Shown here piece after piece: positions 36,594 through 45,858 of a stretch of 64,000 bases of DNA (position 1 is the first letter of the stretch; every line of letters begins with the position of its first letter). The position numbers and the translations under genes were made by a program. The notes beneath the pieces are model-generated. The model worked only from the letters and a program-made list of their open reading frames with translations, had not been told where the DNA came from and ran no database searches. Origin of the DNA: Chlorobiaceae bacterium (GTDB lineage Bacteria > Bacteroidota > Chlorobiia > Chlorobiales > Chlorobiaceae); contig JAAXXK010000004.1 of the NCBI GenBank assembly GCA_013334525.1, forward strand, positions 19,629 to 83,628. Reading direction: 5' to 3'.

Positions 36594-39500
36594 TCAGGCT
36601 TCAATGCCTTCAAGGCGGTCTTCAAGGTCGGAGTATATCTCCTGCAACTTTTCGATGGTATCGGGATCGGCTGCCCACATGCCTCTTCCGCTGGCTTCAA
36701 GCATCCTGCCGACGATGTTCTTGAACGCTTTGGGGTTCAGCTTCATGAGCTTGTCACGCATGGCCGGGTCGAATGCATAGGTTTGTGCGGCCTCTTTGTA
36801 GACCCAGTCGTCGACACTTTTGGTGACGGCATCCCAGCCGAGCATGTAGGTGAAACGGTTGCTGATCTCGGTTGCGCCGCTGTGACCCTGTGCAATCATG
36901 CCCTCAAACCATTTCGGGTTGAGCAGCTTGGTGCGGAACTCTACCTTCAGTGCCTTGGCGGCATCGTCAACCTTGATGTCGGCCGTGTAGGTTTCGACAT
37001 AGTTCAGCTTGACGTTGTCACCTTTCGGGTTGCGGCGGCGTGCCGACATCTGCAACGCACCCGATGAGGAGAAGTAACGGTCGATATCCGAAATGCCGTA
37101 CTCTGCGGAGTCGACCTGCTGTACGACCCTGTCAACGGTGCCGAGAAGGTCGTTCAGGACGTCGGACTGCTGGTCTCCGTAGCGGTTTCCGCCATAGGCA
37201 AAGCTCGTACGTTTGACGAACATGCTGTCGAGGTCCTCTTCGGTCTCCCAGGCGGAATCTTCGACCAGCTCTTCGACTTGTGATCCATAGGAGCCGGGGG
37301 CCTGGGTGAAGAGGCGTGAAGTCGCGCTCTCAAAGTCCTTACCCTGCCGCATCGATTCGTCGACATGCTTTTTGATGTGGTTCATCTCGACCGGTTCGAT
37401 AGCCCTTGCGGCATCCTTGACCAGTTTGTCGAGGTGGTCGACCAGTACGCCGAAGGTGTCGCGGAAGATTGAACTGATCTGGATCAGCACGTCGATTCTC
37501 GGGCGACCAAGCTTTTCGAGAGGTACGAGACGGTAGTGGCTGATCTTGTTCTGTGCATCGTATGCCGGCTCCGCTCCCATCAGGTGGATGATGACGGCTA
37601 CGGCTTCACCCTTGCTCTTGATCGTGTCGAGACCCCAGAGCACCTGGGCGATTGTTTGAGGATACTCACCGTTGTTCTCCTCCTGGTGTTTCCGGATGAT
37701 CGTGTCGGCAATCTGCTTGCCGCGCTTGAAGGCCAGTTCGGAAGGGATTCTCCAGGGGTCGATGGCGTGGATGTTGCGGCCGGTAGGAAGGATGGCTGCG
37801 CCGTCGCGCACCAGGTCGCCGCCGGGGCCGGACGGAAGGTACTCGCCGTTCAGTGCGCGGAGGAAGCTCTTCATCTCCTCGCCGTTGTCCTGCAGGGCGC
37901 GCTTGAGTGCCAGGCCCTCCTGCAGCGAGGTGTTGATGGCGGCAGCCATATCCTCGTTAACTTTGGTATTGTCCGTCAGTGCGCTGAATACGGTTCCGGG
38001 GTTGCCGTTGCCGAAAATGGTCTTTTCGATGAACTCCTTCGTAAGGTCGTCCACCTTTTCCCTTACCTTCAGCGCTACCGGGTCACCTTTGCGGGCTTTT
38101 GTCGCCAGCGAGCCGTAGTCGCCCCAGGCCCTTTTTTCGCCGATCGCCTCGATGATCACCGAGGGTAGCGAGCGTTCGTTGCCGCGCACCTTCAGGTACT
38201 CGGAGATCGTGGTGACCTGGAAGGAGAGTTCCGGGGTTTCGCCGAAGATGTGCAGGGCGTTTGAAATCAGGCGGCTTTCGAGTTCGAGCATATAGATGTA
38301 GAGGCGACTGATGTAGTCGCTGAAAGGCTCTCCTTCGATTCTCGGGCAGTCGTCGGTCAGGTTCAGCTGCTCGGCTTTTTCTGCAATGGCCATCTCTGTT
38401 TCCACGTCGACGATCTTCTCAAGTCCGCGTTCGCGGTAATCGTTGAGCATCTCCTTGAACGCAGGGAGCTCCTTGTACAAACCGGCGCGGGCAAGCGGCG
38501 GGATGTTGTGCGAAATCATGGTCGCGTAACCGCGGCGTTTGGCGATGTTGGCTTCGCTCGGGTTGTTGACCGGGTATATGTAGAAGTGGGGAACCTCGCC
38601 GAGCAGGGCATCGGACCAGCACTCGCCGGTAAGGCCGAGCTGAAGGCCGGGCATCCACTCCGCCGTGCCGTGCATACCGACGTGCACCATGGCATGGGCA
38701 CCGAACTCGCGGCTGATCCAGCGGTAGAAGGCGATGTACTGGTGGTGCGGCGTGTTGGCCTTGTCGAAAAGGAGGCGCATCGGGTCGCCCTGCACGCCAA
38801 GCCTCGGCTGGACACCGATGAACAGGTTGCCGAGCCTGATGCCGCCAAGGAATACCTTGTTGACTCCGACCGGCGCGATGTCGCCGGGGAATCCGCTCCA
38901 CCTGGCCTCGATGCGTTCACGTTCGCCAGGTGTAGTTATGGCGTTGAAGGTCTCGCGCTCAATACCGAAGTTGTCAGCCTCGTGGGCCTGGATCTCGTAA
39001 TCAGTTGCCCTGTCGAGCATGGCGAGCAAAGCTTCCGGCGATTCCGGAACTTCACCTACATTGTAGCCCTCGCTCTTCAGGCGCTGAACCATTTTATAAA
39101 GGCTTTTCGGTACGTCAAGCAGGGCGGCGCTGGCCTTTTTGCCCATACCCGGGGGATAGTCGTATACGACAAATGCGATCTTCTTGTCCCGGTTCGGCGT
39201 ATGACGCAGGTCGGAGAATTTTTTTGCCAGTCCCGATAGCCGGTCGAGCCGGTCCTGCACCGTCTGCAGGCGTCCGTCCTTGATCGCGCCGAGCACGACA
39301 GGGCAGACTGCGCCGTCCATTTCGGGCAGGGCAAAGGTCATGGCTGACTGCAGCGGCACGACACCCTGCGTCTTCCACGAGTTCATGTCCTGGATGAAGA
39401 GAGGCTGGGAAACAACATAGGGGGCATTGATCTTGCCAAGAATTTCATCGCGTGCGGCAGAAGATGCTCCCGGGGTGGTCGCACCGGCCGGGCCGCCGAC

Positions 39501-40397
39501 GAATCCAAAGCCCATCATGTTGATGAGCATGTCAGGCTTGGCATGGGTGAACCACTCACGAGCAGCGACGTGACCCTCGACGCCCATCACGAAAACAGGC
39601 AGGGGATTCAGTCCCTTGTTTTCGATGGCCCTGATGGTATTGTCTATGTAACCTTTCTCCTGCAGCAGGTGCTTGCGGAAGAAGAGAAGAGCGATATTGT
39701 GCTGCTTTGCCGAGTTCTTGTTGTGTTTGTGCAGCCACTTCTCGTAATGGTGCAGGTCTTTCAGGTATTCCGGTGCATCGGGGTGGTAGAAGCCCATGGT
39801 CGGCACTTCCTGCACCTTTTCGGCTTTTACCGGAACATCGAAATACTCAGCCATGATATAGTTGAACATGGACGCCAGGTTCTCGGCCGTCGGGTGCATC
39901 CAGTAGGTGTACACCTGCATCCAGTTCTTGAAATCCTTCGCTTTTTTCGGGATCAGCGGCAGCATGGTCCGCATGATCTTCAGCAACTTCATGTATCCGT
40001 AAAGAGCATCTTCGTCACGCCCCTTGACGAGCATCTTTGCGACTTTCTTGACGATGTCGGGCATGCCGCTGCCGTTCTCGGATACCACATAGGTCCCGAT
40101 TTTGGTCATTTGCATTACTTCGGGCATCGACTCGTAGGCGAAGACGGTTTTCACCTTCGACTGGTCGATCTGTTCCTGAAGCCAGTCAGCCTGACCCTTG
40201 AACTGGATCAGCGTGGTGAAAATACAGTCTGCCTCACGGATGGCCTTACCTGCCTCCGGATTCTGGTGTTCTAGATCCTGATCGGTCCATTGCGTCAGTT
40301 CGGCGTGCCGGCTGAGCAGATCTTTCACTTCCCGCCATACTCGCTGGTTGCACTGTTCCATTCCGACAACCGCGGCAATTCGGATTTTATCGCCCAT
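36594..40397 (-). CDS. bchS: magnesium chelatase large-subunit paralogue, BchS
   Basis: A second full-length CobN/BchH-family protein (1267 residues) of the same architecture as its neighbour. It retains VHVGMHGTAEWMPGLQLGLTGECWS, VNNPSEANIAKRRG, PTGRNIHAIDPWRIPSELAFKRG, VLWGLDTIKSKGEAVAVIIHLMGA and PGSYGSQVEELVEDSAWETEEDLDSMF. Green sulfur bacteria have three such proteins (BchH, BchS, BchT), thought to divide chelation between BChl a/Chl a and the very abundant BChl c/d. The symbol is assigned from position upstream of bchH. It is terminated by a strong hairpin, so it is probably transcribed separately from bchH. Confidence 0.85.
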   Translation of the reverse strand: MGDKIRIAAVVGMEQCNQRVWREVKDLLSRHAELTQWTDQDLEHQNPEAGKAIREADCIFTTLIQFKGQADWLQEQIDQSKVKTVFAYESMPEVMQMTKIGTYVVSENGSGMPDIVKKVAKMLVKGRDEDALYGYMKLLKIMRTMLPLIPKKAKDFKNWMQVYTYWMHPTAENLASMFNYIMAEYFDVPVKAEKVQEVPTMGFYHPDAPEYLKDLHHYEKWLHKHNKNSAKQHNIALLFFRKHLLQEKGYIDNTIRAIENKGLNPLPVFVMGVEGHVAAREWFTHAKPDMLINMMGFGFVGGPAGATTPGASSAARDEILGKINAPYVVSQPLFIQDMNSWKTQGVVPLQSAMTFALPEMDGAVCPVVLGAIKDGRLQTVQDRLDRLSGLAKKFSDLRHTPNRDKKIAFVVYDYPPGMGKKASAALLDVPKSLYKMVQRLKSEGYNVGEVPESPEALLAMLDRATDYEIQAHEADNFGIERETFNAITTPGERERIEARWSGFPGDIAPVGVNKVFLGGIRLGNLFIGVQPRLGVQGDPMRLLFDKANTPHHQYIAFYRWISREFGAHAMVHVGMHGTAEWMPGLQLGLTGECWSDALLGEVPHFYIYPVNNPSEANIAKRRGYATMISHNIPPLARAGLYKELPAFKEMLNDYRERGLEKIVDVETEMAIAEKAEQLNLTDDCPRIEGEPFSDYISRLYIYMLELESRLISNALHIFGETPELSFQVTTISEYLKVRGNERSLPSVIIEAIGEKRAWGDYGSLATKARKGDPVALKVREKVDDLTKEFIEKTIFGNGNPGTVFSALTDNTKVNEDMAAAINTSLQEGLALKRALQDNGEEMKSFLRALNGEYLPSGPGGDLVRDGAAILPTGRNIHAIDPWRIPSELAFKRGKQIADTIIRKHQEENNGEYPQTIAQVLWGLDTIKSKGEAVAVIIHLMGAEPAYDAQNKISHYRLVPLEKLGRPRIDVLIQISSIFRDTFGVLVDHLDKLVKDAARAIEPVEMNHIKKHVDESMRQGKDFESATSRLFTQAPGSYGSQVEELVEDSAWETEEDLDSMFVKRTSFAYGGNRYGDQQSDVLNDLLGTVDRVVQQVDSAEYGISDIDRYFSSSGALQMSARRRNPKGDNVKLNYVETYTADIKVDDAAKALKVEFRTKLLNPKWFEGMIAQGHSGATEISNRFTYMLGWDAVTKSVDDWVYKEAAQTYAFDPAMRDKLMKLNPKAFKNIVGRMLEASGRGMWAADPDTIEKLQEIYSDLEDRLEGIEA

Positions 40398-40540
40398 AGA
40401 TAACTCAGATGTGCTTTGTTGATAGGTATTTCAGGCTACCTAATGTAATAAATCCTGCCTTGATTAACAGCAGGAAAAAACGAGTGGTCATCCCGGAGAA
40501 GTAAAACTGACGCGGTCTGGCTTGAGCATGTGGGAATATG

Positions 40541-40626
40541 TGAATGGACTGAATGGACGTGACAGACGTAGATGCCTGATTTGTTGATTAATCTTGCGTT
40601 TTGTCCATCAAGTCCATTCAGTCCAC
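40541..40626. repeat. GTCCATTCAGTCCA-type intergenic repeat with inverted arms
   Basis: TGGACTGAATGGAC (40545-40558) is the exact reverse complement of 40612-40625, and the right arm is preceded by another GTCCATCAA unit. The element lies between bchS and the FkbM gene. Closely related sequence recurs at 46948-46991. Confidence 0.7.
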
Positions 40627-40637
40627 AACCTCCATTC

Positions 40638-41369
40638 TTACATTCGGGGAGGTGCGACTGAGTTCAGATGGTTTTTCAATGTGGCCTCGTGGATGAAAGA
40701 GAACTCACGGTATTTTTCGGAAATGTGAAAAATCCGGTACCCCGCAGCCTGCAGTTTGCTGACTACCGATTTTGTTTTATCCACAGGAACACTCCTGAAC
40801 CGGTGATGAAATTCAACAAGCAACTGATATGGCTTAACGCCCGAGTCCAGCATGTCGTCGATGACTTCGTACTCAGAAGCCTCGATGTCCATTTTAAGGA
40901 TGTCGATTTTCCGGATCCCGAGCTCGTTCATGATCGTCGGGATTCTTTTTACAGGGACATCAACAGCAATTCCTTCTCCCGCCCCTTCATCGACAAGGGT
41001 CAACATGGTCGATGATTTTTTACCTTTCTGTATTCGGGGATACATGCGGATGTTGCCGTCCCTGCCTCCGATTGCGTAAGGATGGAAATGGAACCGGGAG
41101 GGGGTGTTCTGGGTCTTGATCCACTCGATCCATCGCGGAGTTGGATCGAAGGCATGTACATCACAACAGAGCAGCTCGATTATTCCGGTGTCAAACCCGA
41201 TATCGTTGGCGACTCCGAGTGAAAACACCACGCTCGAACTGTCGAGGCCGATCGGGGAAAATGTCCAGCCTCCAATGCTCCGAGTCTCGCAATCCAACTC
41301 AATCTTGCTGCTGAGTTCCTGCCCGGTTGCCTGACGCAACAGGAGCTTGGATTTCGTGAATAATCCCAT
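40638..41369 (-). CDS. FkbM family methyltransferase
   Basis: A 243-residue SAM-dependent O-methyltransferase-like protein. The FkbM domain covers about residues 55-215, with VVFSLGVANDIGFDTGIIELLCCDVHAFDPTP in place of the usual Rossmann glycine loop. Then come YAIGGRDGNIRMYPR, IDILKMDIEASEYEVIDDML (the DIEGAE-like motif) and LLVEFHHRF. FkbM members usually methylate sugars or polyketides, so surface glycan or lipid is the likely acceptor class. It is isolated between bchS and the TonB receptor, with repeat sequence directly past its stop codon. The stop codon itself abuts the CATTCTTACATTC end of the repeat, so its last residues (APPRM) may be repeat-derived. Confidence 0.85.
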   Translation of the reverse strand: MGLFTKSKLLLRQATGQELSSKIELDCETRSIGGWTFSPIGLDSSSVVFSLGVANDIGFDTGIIELLCCDVHAFDPTPRWIEWIKTQNTPSRFHFHPYAIGGRDGNIRMYPRIQKGKKSSTMLTLVDEGAGEGIAVDVPVKRIPTIMNELGIRKIDILKMDIEASEYEVIDDMLDSGVKPYQLLVEFHHRFRSVPVDKTKSVVSKLQAAGYRIFHISEKYREFSFIHEATLKNHLNSVAPPRM

Positions 41370-41714
41370 AGGACCGCATTTAGTAATTGACTGGCCCGGA
41401 GGCAGATACAGGAAGGCCTGAAGATGGAAACATTTTACTCAATAATCGTCTAAAAAGAAAGCGAATGAAGCTATTGGGCCTCGGGGCCGGGAAAATGGGG
41501 CTCTACGGCTGGTCATTTTCATCGTGTGATTCCGTGGCGCCGACGAACCGCTTTTTCATGTTGGTAAGATCTCAGTTCCTTTATTGCATTCATTATCGGG
41601 GGCGCGGGGCAAAAAAAAAGGCCGCCTTTTCGGGCAGCCCTTTTTTTTTCATGCCCTGTCCTTGCGGGACAGGCTGTTGAAGAATGAATCGACGTGATTC
41701 GCTGAACGTTCAGC
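41370..41714. other. intergenic region between the FkbM and TonB-receptor genes
   Basis: This 345-base region contains the terminator at 41611-41649 for the TonB receptor gene. The remainder, upstream of the FkbM start, presumably holds its promoter. I see no further gene or repeat. Confidence 0.45.
41611..41649 (-). terminator. terminator of the TonB-receptor gene
   Basis: A9, GGCCGCC, TTTTCG, GGCAGCC, then C and T9. The stem has one G-T pair, and the A and T tracts make it usable on either strand. It is 65 bases past the stop codon of the minus-strand receptor gene. Confidence 0.8.
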
Positions 41715-44108
41715 TCAGTAGGTCAGGTCGATACCTGCTACATAGCTGCGACCAGCCGAGCGGAAGTTCACGACCTCCTCATACTGGACGTTGCCGATGT
41801 TGTTGCAGCCTACTGAAGCCGAGATGTTCTTGTTGATCTGATACTTCGCTCCCACGTTGAACAGCACATAATCGCCAGGATACCCTGCACCGAGAACATT
41901 GGTGCTCGAACTGATGTTCTTGTACTTGCCGATATACCGTCCGTTTACGTTGAGCCCAAGCGACTTGGTCGCTTTCCATGTCACGCTTGCCGATGCCGAA
42001 TGTTCAGGCCTGTAGGGAAGCCATGCCGGATCCGGGTTTGCATAGTTCGTGATGTACGCAAAGGTTCCAGGAGTATAAGTAGACCCCAGCGCTTTGTTCT
42101 TTGCGTTCAGGTAGGTGTACGAAAGGTTCAGGTTGACAGTGTCCGACGGACGGATGTTCACGCTTGTCTCGATACCCCAGATTCTTGCTTTGGCGAGGTT
42201 CTTGTACTGGAAGATCGGGGCTGTTCCGGAGTAGTAACCGTAGGTGCCAATCTGAACGGATTCGATCAAGTCGTTGTAGTCGTTGATAAATCCTGCAACG
42301 TCCACAGAGACCTTGTCGGTGAACTGTTTGAACATGCCCAGTTCATAAGCTGTCATGGTCTCTTTGTTCAAGTCCCCGTTTGGATAAACGGCACCATAAC
42401 CGCCTGCGTCAGTGACGAACCGTTCGTAGATAGACGGAGCCCGGAAACTTCTGCCCCATGATGCCCGGAAACTCAGGTCGTCCTGGGCTTTGTAGTTCAG
42501 GGCCACACGTGGACTGATAGCGTCGACCGCTTTGTTTTTGACTTCTACGGTACTTGGTATTCCTGGCGCAAAAACGCTGGTGATTTGATTGTACTTGACG
42601 ATGTCAGCACCAACGCCGCTCCAGTCATAACGCAAGGATGCGAGAGAAGTCAGCTTATCGGTGATTTTCCACTCGTCCTGCAGGAATGCCGAGAAATTCC
42701 TCTCCGGTTTTTCATGGTACGAACTGTCCGTAGAGAAGAGCAGCGATGAGGTGGCTTTAACATAGTTGGCGTCAACGCCCATAAGCAGACGATGGTTGTC
42801 GTTGAGTCTCCAGTCAAGCTTTGTTCCCACACCAACCCTGTCGGAGTAAGTCTCATTGAACGTTGAGCTCGTTGGGAAAACGTTGCGGCTTCCGTTGTGC
42901 GTGTAATAGACCCTGGTGTCAAGGGTGACATTGTCGTTGAAAAGCTTGACATAGTTCAAGCCAGCGAGCGCATTTTTCCTGATGGTTTTGGCAACGGTAT
43001 ATTTGGCCGAAAACGCATCATATGGGTGCAGAGCATCTGGCCACTGGTACTGATAGCCGCCGGACGACTCGGTATAGAAGCTGGAAAGCTGCAGGTACTG
43101 GGTCGAATCGATGTCGTAACGAACCTTGTACTTGATGTCGTTCATGTAGTACTGCAGGTTCTTGCGGTAGCCATCGTCATCGTTGTGGGTATAAAGCAGG
43201 CTGTAGCTCCACTTGCCGTTCTTGTTCCCGAGGCCGGCATACGCACTCTTGAAGATCGGGGTGTAATCCTTTCTGTAGTGGCTCTGGTCGCCCGATGGAG
43301 GCGCATCATAGAAGCCGACGCTCACACCGGCAACGACCTCCTGCTTCTGGGCAAGGTGACCGGTGACGTTGACCACACCACCCATGGCACCTGATCCGTA
43401 GAGGGTAGCCGCAGCGCCTTTCAGTACCTCGACTCTGTCTGCAGAGTTCAAGCTGGTTGTCTGCCAGACGATTTCACCGGATTGCGGTGCGTTGATCGGG
43501 AATCCATCGTAAAATGCGTTGACGCGGAGTCCGATACCGCCACCCTGGAAGGTGTTGGAGCCGCGGATCTGCATCGACGATGCTGTCTGACCGCCAGCGC
43601 GGGTCATGACGACGCCGGGGACTGATTCAAGTACCTTGTCGAGAGTTGGATTCGCTTGCTCCTTCATCTTCTCCTTTGAAACCACGTTTGCTGTAACCGG
43701 TACAGCGAGTCGGTCCTGCTTATAAAGCGAAGCGCCGACGACAACTTCAGAGGCCATGATGGTGGTCTGGCCGAGTGCGAAGTTGATTGTTGCGGTCTGT
43801 CCGTCACCGAGGTTCACGATCTGGGTCACCGGGGCATAGCCGATGATGGAGACTGAAACTTTCTGCTGCTTGGCAGGGACGTTCTTGATAACGAAGTTGC
43901 CGTTGATGTCCGTGGCTGTTGAGAAGTTGGTGCCAGGAATGACTACCGAGGCTCCTACGACGCCTTCACCGTCTGTTTTGTCTGTGACCCGTCCTTTCAG
44001 TACACCGTCCGCGGCGTAAGTCGTCAGCGGAACCAGTGAAGCCGAAACGAAAGACACAGACAGGAGAAGCCGCATCAGGAAAGATCCCTTTGCTTGTTGC
44101 TGTTCCAT
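41715..44108 (-). CDS. TonB-dependent outer membrane receptor
   Basis: A 797-residue outer-membrane transporter powered by TonB. The signal peptide (LLLSVSFVSASLVPLTTYAA) precedes a carboxypeptidase-regulatory-like domain at about residues 36-115 (LKGRVTDKTDGEGVVGASVVIPG..STATDINGNFVIKNVP). A plug follows at about 120-245 (TLDKVLESVPGVVMTRAGGQTASSMQIRGSN and RVEVLKGAAATLYGSGAMGGVVNV). A 22-strand barrel ends in an aromatic residue (GIDLTY). The substrate is not readable. Cobalamin or iron are the leading guesses, since BchE needs B12 and the bch genes are adjacent. The leader holds an attenuator-like hairpin at 44156-44192, so expression is probably controlled in the 5' untranslated region. 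Confidence 0.93.
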   Translation of the reverse strand: MEQQQAKGSFLMRLLLSVSFVSASLVPLTTYAADGVLKGRVTDKTDGEGVVGASVVIPGTNFSTATDINGNFVIKNVPAKQQKVSVSIIGYAPVTQIVNLGDGQTATINFALGQTTIMASEVVVGASLYKQDRLAVPVTANVVSKEKMKEQANPTLDKVLESVPGVVMTRAGGQTASSMQIRGSNTFQGGGIGLRVNAFYDGFPINAPQSGEIVWQTTSLNSADRVEVLKGAAATLYGSGAMGGVVNVTGHLAQKQEVVAGVSVGFYDAPPSGDQSHYRKDYTPIFKSAYAGLGNKNGKWSYSLLYTHNDDDGYRKNLQYYMNDIKYKVRYDIDSTQYLQLSSFYTESSGGYQYQWPDALHPYDAFSAKYTVAKTIRKNALAGLNYVKLFNDNVTLDTRVYYTHNGSRNVFPTSSTFNETYSDRVGVGTKLDWRLNDNHRLLMGVDANYVKATSSLLFSTDSSYHEKPERNFSAFLQDEWKITDKLTSLASLRYDWSGVGADIVKYNQITSVFAPGIPSTVEVKNKAVDAISPRVALNYKAQDDLSFRASWGRSFRAPSIYERFVTDAGGYGAVYPNGDLNKETMTAYELGMFKQFTDKVSVDVAGFINDYNDLIESVQIGTYGYYSGTAPIFQYKNLAKARIWGIETSVNIRPSDTVNLNLSYTYLNAKNKALGSTYTPGTFAYITNYANPDPAWLPYRPEHSASASVTWKATKSLGLNVNGRYIGKYKNISSSTNVLGAGYPGDYVLFNVGAKYQINKNISASVGCNNIGNVQYEEVVNFRSAGRSYVAGIDLTY

Positions 44109-44155
44109 GATTGTGGTGTTGTGTTGTTTGTGTTGTGTGTGTGCTTTAGCGAGAG

Positions 44156-44192
44156 AAAAAAAATCCTAAAACGGCAGCAAACTGGTGCTGCC
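44156..44192 (-). promoter_or_regulatory. terminator-like hairpin in the TonB-receptor leader (possible attenuator)
   Basis: On the minus strand GGCAGCA, a six-base loop and TGCTGCC are followed by GTTTTAGGATTTTTTTT, only about 47 bases before the receptor start codon. The same 3' arm can also pair with an upstream GCAGCAA (44199-44205), giving alternative folds. A ligand-sensing element could lie in 44193-44335, but I recognise none. Confidence 0.5.
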
Positions 44193-44338
44193 ATTCCCTT
44201 GCTGCTCATGGGCACAGGCGGGTGGCCATCGGTATGTATGGGCGTGTGTATCATTCAACTGCAATACTGCATCTTGCAAATCTATGGTAAAATGACAGAA
44301 AGTCCAAGTAATGATTTGACGGGCATTTGCCGGAGGGC

Positions 44339-44368
44339 AAAAAAAAGTCCCGCGGTTGAAGGCGGGAC
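44339..44368 (-). terminator. terminator of the serine-palmitoyltransferase-like gene
   Basis: On the minus strand GTCCCGC, an eight-base loop and GCGGGAC are followed by eight T. The hairpin lies about 35 bases past the stop codon at 44404. Confidence 0.88.
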
Positions 44369-44403
44369 CATGTATATAAATATTGTCTACAGAGGCTTCA
44401 GCC

Positions 44404-45606
44404 TTATATAACGCCCAGTTCGCGGCCTATGGTTTCAAACTCCATGATGACCTTGTCGAGGTGCTCTTTTTCGTGCGTTGCCATAAAGCTGGTTCTCAGC
44501 GCTTCGTGGCCGGGCATGACTCCGGGCCGGATGAATGCATTGACATAAACGCCTGCATCGAACAGTTTTTTCCAGAAAATGAGGGTTTTCATCTGGTCAG
44601 CGATCAGTACGGTGACGATGGCCGTACGCGAAGGCATGAGCGTGAATCCTGCCTTCAGCAATCCCTGTCGCACATAGTCGGTGTTTGCAATCAGCTTTTC
44701 GGTCAGCTCCGGCTGATCCTTGATGATTTCAAGGGAGGCGAGCACGGCCGCCACGCTGGCCGGGGTTGGAGATGCGCTGAAGATGAGCGAGGCTGCGTTG
44801 TGCTTGATATAGTTGATCACCGAGCGGTCACCGACGACATAGCCGCCAAGGGATCCGAACGTTTTGGAGAAGGTTCCCATGATCATGTCGACATCGTCAA
44901 CAAGGTCGAATTCAGAGGGGGTTCCCCTGCCTCCGCGACCGATGACGCCTACGGCATGTGCATCGTCGATAAGGATGCGGGCATTGTATTTTTTTGCAAG
45001 GGCGACAAGGCCAGAAAGGTCGACGATCTCGCCTGAGACCGAGAAGACGCCATCGGAGACGATAAGCCGGGCAGCGGCCTCCGGGATACTCTGGAGCACA
45101 CGCTCCAGGTCGGCCATGTTGTTGTGGTTGTAACGCACCTGGATGGCTCCGGCACCCTGCGCCATGATCGAAGCGGCTACGAGGCTGGCGTGGTTGTCAC
45201 GGTCGGCAACGATGTATTCGCCGCGCTGGACGAGCGTTGGTATGATGCCCTGGCCCGTCTGGTAACCGGTGCTGAAAAGCAGGCAACGCTCTTTTTCGAA
45301 AAAGTCGGCGAGCTTCTCCTCAAGTTCGTTATGAAGTTTGACCGTCCCGGTCATGTATCGTGAACCGGAACAGCTCGTCCCGTATTTCTTTATTGCATCG
45401 ATCGATGCCTGCTTTACCTTCGGTTCGGCAGTCAGTCCCAGATAGTTGTTGGAGCCTGCCATGACCATCCTTTTGCCACCAAAGGAGACGACAGGTCCTT
45501 CTGTTTCATCTATCGGGTGAAAAAACGGGTAAACGCCCTGCGCCTTGACTTCGTCAGCAAGGGTGAAGTCAATACACTTCTTAAAAAGATCTTTCGTTTT
45601 TTCCAC
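44404..45606 (-). CDS. alpha-oxoamine synthase, probable serine palmitoyltransferase
   Basis: A PLP enzyme of the 8-amino-7-oxononanoate synthase / KBL / SPT family, 400 residues. Visible blocks are [94 protein letters not shown] and the Schiff-base lysine in [17 protein letters not shown]. The N-terminus, with [33 protein letters not shown], resembles Bacteroidota serine palmitoyltransferases rather than BioF or KBL. I infer condensation of serine with an acyl-CoA or acyl-ACP to a 3-oxo long-chain base. The start is GTG ([10 protein letters not shown]). It is divergent from an extended SDR with a shared palindrome between them. BioF or KBL activity remains possible. Confidence 0.85.
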   Translation of the reverse strand: MEKTKDLFKKCIDFTLADEVKAQGVYPFFHPIDETEGPVVSFGGKRMVMAGSNNYLGLTAEPKVKQASIDAIKKYGTSCSGSRYMTGTVKLHNELEEKLADFFEKERCLLFSTGYQTGQGIIPTLVQRGEYIVADRDNHASLVAASIMAQGAGAIQVRYNHNNMADLERVLQSIPEAAARLIVSDGVFSVSGEIVDLSGLVALAKKYNARILIDDAHAVGVIGRGGRGTPSEFDLVDDVDMIMGTFSKTFGSLGGYVVGDRSVINYIKHNAASLIFSASPTPASVAAVLASLEIIKDQPELTEKLIANTDYVRQGLLKAGFTLMPSRTAIVTVLIADQMKTLIFWKKLFDAGVYVNAFIRPGVMPGHEALRTSFMATHEKEHLDKVIMEFETIGRELGVI

Positions 45607-45769
45607 AGGTTACGGTTTTACGTCTATGTTCTCGCTGATCACTTGAGTAGGTAATGTTTCTCTCTGGCGATAAACATTCAGCGCAGCTTCAATGGGGTTG
45701 CGTATTCTATAATGAAGCAGAAATGTATTAAAAATTTCCTTTTTTTGATAGACAGCGATTCGTTTTTTA

Positions 45770-45787
45770 TACGGTAGGCTTACCGTA
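45770..45787. promoter_or_regulatory. palindrome between the SPT-like and SDR genes
   Basis: TACGGTA (45770-45776), GGCT, TACCGTA (45781-45787): a perfect 7-bp inverted repeat with a four-base spacer in the 252-base divergent promoter region. It is 72 bases from the SDR start and 164 from the SPT-like start. Operator function is inferred. Confidence 0.45.
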
Positions 45788-45858
45788 GGGCTCTCGCTGG
45801 ATTCGGAAAGCCCCTGGGTTCTGGTGCTGAACGTAACATCAATTGGAGTAAGTATTTT

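Noticed and set aside
44109-44340. Cobalamin riboswitch in the TonB-receptor leader
   Set aside because: I looked for the B12-box and the conserved GCCACTG and GGGAA core elements in order. Only an isolated AAGGGAATGG resembles part of it, which is not enough. An unknown attenuator is reported instead.
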